From Reyranella sp. (lineage in GTDB: Bacteria; Pseudomonadota; Alphaproteobacteria; Reyranellales; Reyranellaceae): a stretch of 6,257 nucleotides of DNA. Of the stretch, positions 1 to 6,257 are shown piece by piece. The notes below the pieces were generated by a model that saw nothing but the letters and a program-made list of their open reading frames with translations, was not told where the DNA came from and did not search any database. Location: contig JADHLS010000327.1 of NCBI GenBank assembly GCA_016780605.1, positions 1-6,257 on the forward strand. Direction: 5' to 3'. A program made the position numbers and the translations under genes. Numbering within the stretch: the stretch's first letter is position 1; each line of letters begins with the position of its first letter.

Positions 1-49
1 GTTGATGCGATCTCGTCACGGCGGCGAGTCGATCTTGACGGGCCATCAT
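1..49 (-). CDS. Possible 5' end of an unidentified gene, cut by the window edge
   Basis: On the minus strand two adjacent ATG codons (49-47 and 46-44) open a frame with no stop to the edge, reading MMARQDRLAAVTRSHQ. A purine-rich AAGGA (minus strand, about 57-53) lies 3 nt before the first ATG and 6 nt before the second, so the second ATG has the better spacing. The frame lies 41 nt beyond the mgtE stop on the same strand and could continue the maeB-mgtE transcript. Sixteen codons are too few to recognise a family, and a chance open frame of this length is common in GC-rich DNA. The call rests only on the start/SD arrangement and same-strand position. Confidence 0.35.
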   Translation of the reverse strand, partial: MMARQDRLAAVTRSHQ

Positions 50-90
50 CCGTCCTTTCCGACGGCACGATAGCGAAGCCCCAAGAGGAC

Positions 91-1452
91 CTAAAGCAGG
101 AATGCCGTCGCCAAACCCAGGAACGCCAGGAAGCCGATCACGTCGGTGACCGTCGTCAGGAACACCGTCGAGGACACGGCCGGATCGACGCCGAACTTCT
201 GCAGGCCGAGCGGGATCAAGGTGCCGGCGAGTGCCGCGGCGATCAGGTTGCAGATCATGGCGGCGCCGATCACGGCGCCGAGCCGCCAGTCGTGATACCA
301 GGCGACCACGGCGATCCCCATGACTATGGCGAAGACCACGCCGTTCAGCCCGCCCACCGCCGCCTCCTTGGCGATGAAGCGCAGCGCGTTGGCAGCCGTG
401 AGCTGGCCCGTGGCCAGCGCGCGCACCGCCACCGTCACGGTCTGGGTCCCGGCGTTGCCGCCCATCGATGCCACTATGGGCATCAGCACGGCCAGCGCCA
501 CGATCTTCTCAATCGAATGCTCGAACTGGCCGATCACCAGCGAGGCCAGCACGGCCGTCGCGAGGTTCACCGTGAGCCACAGCGCGCGGAGCTGCGCGGT
601 GCGCACCGGCGGGGCGTGCATGTCGTCGATGCCGACGCCGCCCAGCTTCAGGAGATCCTCCTCAGCCTCCTCGTCGATCACATCGACCACGTCGTCGACC
701 ATGATCACGCCCTGCAGGCGGCCCTGCCCATCCACCACCGGGCACGACACCAGGTTCTTGTCGCGGAACACATGGGCCACCTCGGCCTGGTCGGCGGTCG
801 CCGGCACCGACGGGATGTCGGGATCGACGATGTCCAGGATCGGCACCGGGCGCTTGGTGCGCAGCATGCGGCCGAGCGGCACCGAGCCGCGGAGCCGGCC
901 CGCCAGATCGACCACGAAGATGTCGTAGACGTCCTCGGGCAAGTCGGTGGCCTCGCGGCAATGGTCGATTACCTCGCCCACCGTCCAGCGATCGGGCACC
1001 TTGACCAGCGAGCGCTGCATGAGGCGCCCGGCGGTGTCCTCCGGACAGGCGAGCGCGCTTTCGATGTCGGCGCGCTCCTGGGCTGGCAGCTCGGCCAGCA
1101 CCTCGCGTCGCTCATCCTCCGGGAGCTCCTCGATGATGGCCGCCGCATCGTCGGTCTCAAGCGCACGGGCGGCGGCGGCGATGTCCTTGCTGTCGAGCTG
1201 GTCGAGGACGTCCTCGAGGACTTCCTCGTCGAGCTCGACCAGGGTCTCCGGATCGAGGTCGCGCTTGAGGATCTCGACCAGCTTGTCGCGCTCGGCGTCG
1301 GCGACCTGCTCGAGGATCGACGCCTGGCCGGTGGCGCTGAGGTCGGCCAGCAGGGCGCGGACGTCGTCGACTTTTTCTTCGGCGAGGGCCGCCTCGACGC
1401 GCCGGACCAGCTCCGGCGGGACTTCGTCGAGAACGTCGGGCTCGCCGTTCAT
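91..1452 (-). CDS. mgtE: MgtE-family magnesium channel/transporter with CBS domains
   Basis: An inner-membrane Mg2+ channel that closes when cytosolic Mg2+ is high. The 453-residue length is normal for MgtE. Order of domains: an acidic helical N domain (about 1-135, with motifs such as LPEDERREVLAELP), two CBS domains (about 138-200 and 202-262), an acidic connecting helix (DEEAEEDLLKLGG, 259-272), then five membrane segments (about 285-453). The family signature MPIVASMGGNAGTQ is at 324-337. The last segment carries TTVTDVIGF, whose Asp437 matches the pore Asp that binds Mg2+ in characterised MgtE proteins (family knowledge). The ATG is 7 nt after the maeB stop; a weak GGGGA lies about 10 nt upstream, inside the end of maeB, so translation may be coupled. 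No separate promoter or Mg2+ riboswitch fits in the gap, so co-transcription with maeB is inferred. No truncation or missing motif was seen. Confidence 0.96.
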   Translation of the reverse strand: MNGEPDVLDEVPPELVRRVEAALAEEKVDDVRALLADLSATGQASILEQVADAERDKLVEILKRDLDPETLVELDEEVLEDVLDQLDSKDIAAAARALETDDAAAIIEELPEDERREVLAELPAQERADIESALACPEDTAGRLMQRSLVKVPDRWTVGEVIDHCREATDLPEDVYDIFVVDLAGRLRGSVPLGRMLRTKRPVPILDIVDPDIPSVPATADQAEVAHVFRDKNLVSCPVVDGQGRLQGVIMVDDVVDVIDEEAEEDLLKLGGVGIDDMHAPPVRTAQLRALWLTVNLATAVLASLVIGQFEHSIEKIVALAVLMPIVASMGGNAGTQTVTVAVRALATGQLTAANALRFIAKEAAVGGLNGVVFAIVMGIAVVAWYHDWRLGAVIGAAMICNLIAAALAGTLIPLGLQKFGVDPAVSSTVFLTTVTDVIGFLAFLGLATAFLL

Positions 1453-1459
1453 GCGCTCG

Positions 1460-3745
<2,286 letters not shown>

Positions 3746-3750
3746 GCTCG

Positions 3751-3759
3751 CCTCCTCCT
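3751..3759 (-). promoter_or_regulatory. Strong Shine-Dalgarno sequence that fixes the TTG start of maeB
   Basis: The minus strand reads AGGAGGAGG, then CGAGC, then TTG. The core AGGAGG can be taken at a spacing of 5 or 8 nt from the TTG. It is by far the best ribosome binding site in the window and compensates for the weak start codon. It begins only 11 nt after the T-run of the terminator at 3771-3808, so any maeB transcript starting upstream carries that hairpin in its leader. Confidence 0.8.
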
Positions 3760-3770
3760 AGGTCCCTAAC

Positions 3771-3808
3771 AAAAAGGGCCGCCAATTGGGGGTCCCCCAA
3801 TGGGCGGC
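3771..3808 (-). terminator. Intrinsic (rho-independent) terminator after tRNA-Leu, in front of maeB
   Basis: On the minus strand an arm GCCGCC at 3808-3803 pairs with GGCGGC at 3783-3778. After one mismatch (3802/3784), ATTGGGGG pairs with CCCCCAAT (3801-3794 with 3792-3785, either order by strand) around a central base at 3793; the innermost pairs probably open to form a 3-nt loop. The stem is followed by CC and TTTTT (3775-3771). The T-run exists only on the minus-strand side, so the terminator acts on leftward transcripts, i.e. those from the tRNA gene, whose 3' end is 30 nt upstream. Because maeB begins 25 nt further on, the hairpin could also act as an attenuator of read-through into maeB. 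Confidence 0.85.
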
Positions 3809-3838
3809 ATATCACCTTTTCGATCGAACCGGCGAGTT

Positions 3839-3923
3839 TGGTGCGGCCAAGAAGACTCGAACTTCCACGCCTCGCGGCACTAGCACCTCAAGCTAGCGCG
3901 TCTACCAATTCCGCCATGGCCGC
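3839..3923 (-). tRNA. tRNA-Leu, anticodon GAG, with encoded CCA
   Basis: An 85-nt leucine tRNA including 3' CCA encoded at 3841-3839. The acceptor stem pairs GCGGCCA (3923-3917) with TGGCCGC (3849-3843), and the discriminator base is A, as expected for leucine. The D-loop has AATTGGTAGA with the GG pair. The anticodon stem CTAGC/GCTAG encloses the loop TTGAGGT, with anticodon GAG at 3889-3887, reading CTC and CTT codons. A long variable arm (class II) follows. The T-arm GGAAG-TTCGAGT-CTTCT has one G-T pair at its base. All arms are intact, so the gene looks functional. It is followed by an intrinsic terminator and is divergent from lipB. Confidence 0.97.
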
Positions 3924-3940
3924 GCCGGTCGATGCGGCGG

Positions 3941-3969
3941 GGGATACCAAATAGCCTCCCAAAGGGCAA
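3941..3969 (-). promoter_or_regulatory. Candidate sigma70-type promoter for tRNA-Leu
   Basis: On the minus strand TTGCCC (3969-3964) and TATCCC (3946-3941) are separated by 17 nt. Transcription would start near 3934, giving a leader of about 11 nt before the mature tRNA 5' end at 3923. The -10 match is poor. An alternative uses TTGCCT (3974-3969) with TATTTG at 15-nt spacing. Position is the main support. Confidence 0.3.
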
Positions 3970-4008
3970 GGCAACTCGGAGGGCCAACGGGTGGGCAAAG
4001 ACGCCCTA

Positions 4009-4037
4009 TTGCGCTTGGCCGCCGAAGTGCCGATTTT
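4009..4037 (+). promoter_or_regulatory. Candidate promoter for lipB, possibly giving a leaderless mRNA
   Basis: TTGCGC at 4009-4014 and GATTTT at 4032-4037 are separated by 17 nt. A start about 6-7 nt after the -10 box falls on the lipB ATG at 4044. No Shine-Dalgarno sequence precedes that ATG, which fits leaderless translation. The -10 box is weak (GATTTT against TATAAT). A different -10 at TATTGC (4008-4013) would give an untranslated leader of roughly 24 nt. Confidence 0.25.
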
Positions 4038-4043
4038 GCCACA

Positions 4044-4724
4044 ATGGACAAGCCCGAATGGCGCATTTCCGACGGCCCGGTTCCCTACCCGGAGGCCCTG
4101 GCCGCGATGGAGGAGCGCGTCGCGGACATCAGGGCCGGCCGCGCCCGCGAGCTGGTGTGGCTGCTGGAGCATCCGCCACTCTACACCGCCGGCACCAGCT
4201 CAAAGCCGCAGGACCTGCTGCAGCCCATGCGCTTTCCCGTCCATGTCGCGGGCCGCGGCGGGCAGTACACCTATCATGGCCCCGGTCAACGGGTGGTCTA
4301 TGCCATGCTCGACCTGCGCGCCCGCCGCCAGGACGTGCGGCGCTTCGTGTCGGACCTCGAGGAATGGACCATTCGCACCCTGGCGCGGTTCAGCGTGACC
4401 GCCGAGCGGCGCGCCGGCCGGGTCGGCGTCTGGGTGGTGCGACCCGACAAGCCTCCCCTGCCCGACGGCAGCTCGCGCGAGGACAAGATCGCGGCCATTG
4501 GCGTCCGCATCCGCCACTGGGTGTCGTTCCACGGCCTCTCGATCAACGTCGAGCCCGATTTGTCGCACTACGCGGGAATCGTGCCCTGCGGCATCGCCGA
4601 GCATGGGGTGACGTCCCTGGTCGATCTCGGCCTGCCGGTGACCTTGGCCGATCTCGACACGGCGCTGGCGGAGACGTTTGACGAGGTGTTCGGCGAGGCC
4701 GCCGAGGTCACCGCCGCCGCTTAG
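4044..4724 (+). CDS. lipB: Octanoyl-[acyl carrier protein]:protein octanoyltransferase LipB
   Basis: Transfers the octanoyl group from acyl carrier protein to lipoyl domains of 2-oxoacid dehydrogenases and the glycine cleavage H protein, the first step of lipoate assembly before LipA. The 226-residue length is normal. Visible motifs are [10 protein letters not shown] (41-50), the signature [12 protein letters not shown] (71-82), [10 protein letters not shown] with the conserved Lys148, and GIVPCGI with the acyl-accepting Cys182 (178-184); GVTSL follows at 188-192. The ATG at 4044 gives the usual N-terminus, with [14 protein letters not shown] shortly after it. The region before it has no Shine-Dalgarno sequence, which is unusual beside maeB. 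lipB stands alone on the plus strand: divergent from tRNA-Leu and convergent with acyP. lipA is not in the window. Confidence 0.96.
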   Translation: MDKPEWRISDGPVPYPEALAAMEERVADIRAGRARELVWLLEHPPLYTAGTSSKPQDLLQPMRFPVHVAGRGGQYTYHGPGQRVVYAMLDLRARRQDVRRFVSDLEEWTIRTLARFSVTAERRAGRVGVWVVRPDKPPLPDGSSREDKIAAIGVRIRHWVSFHGLSINVEPDLSHYAGIVPCGIAEHGVTSLVDLGLPVTLADLDTALAETFDEVFGEAAEVTAAA

Positions 4725-4728
4725 GAAC

Positions 4729-4809
4729 TCATGCTCTTCCGGAGCGCGAGCCTCCGGATCGCCTCATGATCATGAGCGAGCCGGAGGCTCGCGGTCCGGA
4801 AGATCATGA
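4729..4809. repeat. 81-nt nested inverted repeat between convergent lipB and acyP (REP/BIME-like)
   Basis: The arms 4729-4762 and 4776-4809 pair at 31 of 34 positions; the mismatches are 4734/4804, 4744/4794 and 4758/4780. The longest blocks are 9 bp (4735-4743 with 4795-4803) and 13 bp (4745-4757 with 4781-4793). The 13-nt middle is part of a second perfect palindrome, CTCATGATCATGAG (4763-4776). Each arm also folds by itself: GCGAGCC-TCC-GGATCGC (4746-4762, 6 of 7 pairs) and GCGAGCC-GGA-GGCTCGC (4776-4792, 7 of 7). The element thus looks like two inverted copies of a small hairpin around a palindromic core. It fills all but 4 nt of the gap and abuts the acyP stop codon. Neither side has a T-run, so it is not a classical intrinsic terminator, although it could stop or stabilise both transcripts. 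Membership in a repeat family is inferred. Confidence 0.85.
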
Positions 4810-5091
4810 TCACGCCGTCGGCAGCTGCCTGAACCCCTCCGGCAACACATCGAGATCGACCGGCTCGATGTCGACATTGTCGACCCGCGCCATGGTCGGG
4901 CCGCGGCGGCAGGCGTCGATCATCTGGCCAACCGCCTGGTCCTCGCCAACGACCAAGGCCTCGACCGATCCGTCCATGCGGTTGCGCACCCAGCCCGTGA
5001 GACCAAGCCGCAGCGCCGTGGTGATCGCCCAGTCGCGATAGCCCACGCCCTGCACGCGGCCGCTGATGGCGAGGCGGGCCTGCAGCGCCAT
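4810..5091 (-). CDS. acyP: Acylphosphatase
   Basis: A small cytosolic enzyme that hydrolyses acyl phosphates (carboxyl-phosphate bonds). At 93 residues it has the usual acylphosphatase length and is a single ferredoxin-like domain. The signature SGRVQGVGYRDW (10-21) contains the phosphate-binding loop and catalytic Arg19. GWVRNRMDGSVEA (33-45) contains catalytic Asn37. The frame is open further upstream (to 5184), but that extension overlaps the pccA coding sequence and lacks similarity; the ATG at 5091-5089 gives the canonical N-terminus MALQARLAISGRVQ. This ATG is 4 nt after the pccA stop with no good Shine-Dalgarno sequence, so coupled translation with pccA is likely. The stop codon abuts the 81-nt inverted repeat. 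The physiological substrate is unknown for most bacterial members; the link with acyl-CoA metabolism is suggested only by its neighbour. Confidence 0.93.
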   Translation of the reverse strand: MALQARLAISGRVQGVGYRDWAITTALRLGLTGWVRNRMDGSVEALVVGEDQAVGQMIDACRRGPTMARVDNVDIEPVDLDVLPEGFRQLPTA

Positions 5092-5095
5092 CGGT

Positions 5096-6257
5096 TCAGG
5101 CGAACTCAATGATCTTCTGGTCGACGCGCAGGCTGTCGCCGGCCTTGGCGTGCAGCGTCTTGACGGTGCCGTCGCGCACCGCACGCAGCACGTTCTCCAT
5201 CTTCATCGCCTCGACCACGGCCAGCGCCTCGCCGGCCTTGACCTCCTGGCCCTCGCCCACGGCCACCGAGGCGAGCAGGCCCGGCATCGGCGACAGCAGG
5301 AACTTCGAGGTGTCGGGCGCCGCCTTGACCGGCATCTTGGCGTAGAGCTCGGCCTGGCGCGGCGTCAGCACCAGCGCCTCGGCCTGGCCGCCCTCGTTGA
5401 TCATGCGCCAGCCCGACCCCAGTGCGTCGATCTGAACGACGATATGCTGCTTGTCGATCGTGGCATGCATCAGCGGCTCACCCGGCGACCAGCCGGTCTG
5501 GACGACGATCTCGCGGCCCTCGGCTTCGACGGTGAAATGCGGATTGGTGCCGGTCACCTCGACCGCCACGGGCTGGCGATTGAGCATCACGACGCGGCTG
5601 CCGCCTTCAGCATTGCCCAGCCGCATGCTCTTGATGCGGTCGGCAACGGCGGCAACGGCGGCTAGCATCGCCGGATCCTTGGGCGGCAGATGCGCCGTGG
5701 TGAAGCCGCCCTTGAATTCCTCGGCGATGAAGTTGGTGGTGAGTTTGCCGGCGCGGAAGCGCGGATGGGCCATCAGCGCCGCCAGGAACGGCACGTTGTG
5801 CGACACGCCGCGGACATAGAATTCGTCGAGCGCGCGTCGCATGCGCTCGATGGCATCGATGCGCGTCTTGCCGTAGCTGCAGAGCTTGGCGATCATCGGA
5901 TCGTAGAACATCGAGATCTCGCCGCCCTCGTAGACGCCGGTGTCGACGCGCACGTCGGGGCCCTTCGCGGGCTCGCGGTACTTCACAAGCCGGCCGGTCG
6001 ACGGCAGGAAGTTGCGGAACGGGTCCTCGGCATAAAGGCGCGCCTCGACGGCCCAGCCGTTCAGCTTCACGTCCTTCTGCTCGAGCGGCAGCTTCTCGCC
6101 GGCGGCAACGCGAATCATCAGCTCGACCAGGTCGAGGCCAGTGATCAGCTCAGTCACCGGATGCTCGACCTGCAGGCGGGTGTTCATCTCGAGGAAGTAG
6201 AACTTGCGGTTCTTGTCGACGATGAACTCCACGGTGCCGGCGCTCTTGTATTTGACC
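5096..6257 (-). CDS. pccA: Biotin-dependent acyl-CoA carboxylase alpha subunit, propionyl-CoA carboxylase type (5' end beyond window)
   Basis: Carboxylates its biotin with ATP and bicarbonate; the partner beta subunit (not in the window) transfers CO2 to propionyl-CoA or a related acyl-CoA. The last 386 complete codons are present; family members are about 660-670 residues, so roughly 280 N-terminal residues lie to the right. The first visible residues VKYKSAGTVEFIVD belong to the ATP-grasp domain, followed by FLEMNTRLQVEHPVTE with the catalytic Glu, Asn and Arg. The biotin carboxylase C-terminal domain includes PSTGRLVKYREP, VRVDTGVYEG and FYDPMIAKL. A middle region of about 110 residues matches the subunit-contact domain of PccA. 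The biotin carrier domain occupies the C-terminal 70 residues, with PMPGLL and the biotinylated Lys in EAMKMENVL, 35 residues from the end. Substrate is inferred from the domain order and the EAMKMEN form; a methylcrotonyl- or general acyl-CoA carboxylase is less likely. acyP follows after 4 nt. Confidence 0.93.
   Translation of the reverse strand, partial: VKYKSAGTVEFIVDKNRKFYFLEMNTRLQVEHPVTELITGLDLVELMIRVAAGEKLPLEQKDVKLNGWAVEARLYAEDPFRNFLPSTGRLVKYREPAKGPDVRVDTGVYEGGEISMFYDPMIAKLCSYGKTRIDAIERMRRALDEFYVRGVSHNVPFLAALMAHPRFRAGKLTTNFIAEEFKGGFTTAHLPPKDPAMLAAVAAVADRIKSMRLGNAEGGSRVVMLNRQPVAVEVTGTNPHFTVEAEGREIVVQTGWSPGEPLMHATIDKQHIVVQIDALGSGWRMINEGGQAEALVLTPRQAELYAKMPVKAAPDTSKFLLSPMPGLLASVAVGEGQEVKAGEALAVVEAMKMENVLRAVRDGTVKTLHAKAGDSLRVDQKIIEFA

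Noticed and set aside
3839..3923. tRNA-Leu as an integration (att) site for a mobile element
   Set aside because: No integrase, no repeated tRNA 3' fragment and no foreign-looking genes; maeB follows directly downstream.
3932..4681. 249-codon plus-strand frame overlapping the tRNA upstream region and lipB
   Set aside because: Out of frame with lipB, Arg/Pro/Gly-rich, and without motifs; LipB in the other frame carries the full active-site set.
4725..4809. Bidirectional intrinsic terminator as the full explanation of the lipB-acyP gap
   Set aside because: The stem is strong but has no T-run on either side and has nested symmetry beyond a terminator's needs, so it is recorded as a repeat with possible termination activity.
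4766..5041. 91-codon plus-strand frame beginning inside the inverted repeat and running antisense to acyP
   Set aside because: Shadow of acyP; its start lies in the palindrome core and the product has no recognisable features.
5092..5184. 31-residue N-terminal extension of the acylphosphatase frame
   Set aside because: It overlaps the pccA biotin carrier domain in another frame, is Arg/Ser/Thr-rich, and acylphosphatases of this type begin at the MALQARLAISGRVQ position.

Overview
The window looks like a stretch of core chromosome from a high-GC bacterium, most likely an alphaproteobacterium. This rests on the very GC-rich third codon positions, a fused malic enzyme/phosphotransacetylase-like MaeB, a PccA-type biotin carboxylase/carrier protein and the form of LipB. 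A more exact placement (for example Rhodospirillales or Reyranella-like) would be a guess. No transposase, integrase, CRISPR array or phage gene is visible.

Layout from left to right. (1) Positions 1-49 (minus) may hold the first 16 codons of a gene that runs off the left edge. (2) mgtE (minus, 91-1452) is a CBS-domain magnesium channel/transporter. (3) maeB (minus, 1460-3745) lies 7 nt upstream of mgtE and probably shares its transcript; it starts at TTG behind a very strong Shine-Dalgarno sequence. (4) A strong intrinsic terminator hairpin (minus, 3771-3808) and a tRNA-Leu(GAG) gene with encoded CCA (minus, 3839-3923) lie upstream of maeB. (5) lipB (plus, 4044-4724), octanoyltransferase of lipoate synthesis, is divergent from the tRNA. 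(6) An 81-nt nearly perfect nested inverted repeat (4729-4809) fills almost the whole gap between the convergent lipB and acyP genes. (7) acyP (minus, 4810-5091), a 93-residue acylphosphatase, sits 4 nt downstream of (8) the C-terminal 60% of a propionyl-CoA-carboxylase-type alpha subunit (minus, 5096 to the right edge).

Functionally the genes belong to central carbon metabolism: malate to pyruvate (MaeB), carboxylation of propionyl-CoA or a related acyl-CoA (PccA), lipoylation of 2-oxoacid dehydrogenases (LipB), and Mg2+ uptake (MgtE), the metal that malic enzyme and biotin carboxylase use. Only maeB-mgtE and pccA-acyP look like operons.

The genes themselves are ordinary. The least ordinary DNA is the 81-nt element at 4729-4809, which resembles a pair of inverted REP-like hairpins (BIME-like). 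Next comes the terminator placed directly in front of the maeB ribosome binding site. I do not see a convincing new multi-gene system here.
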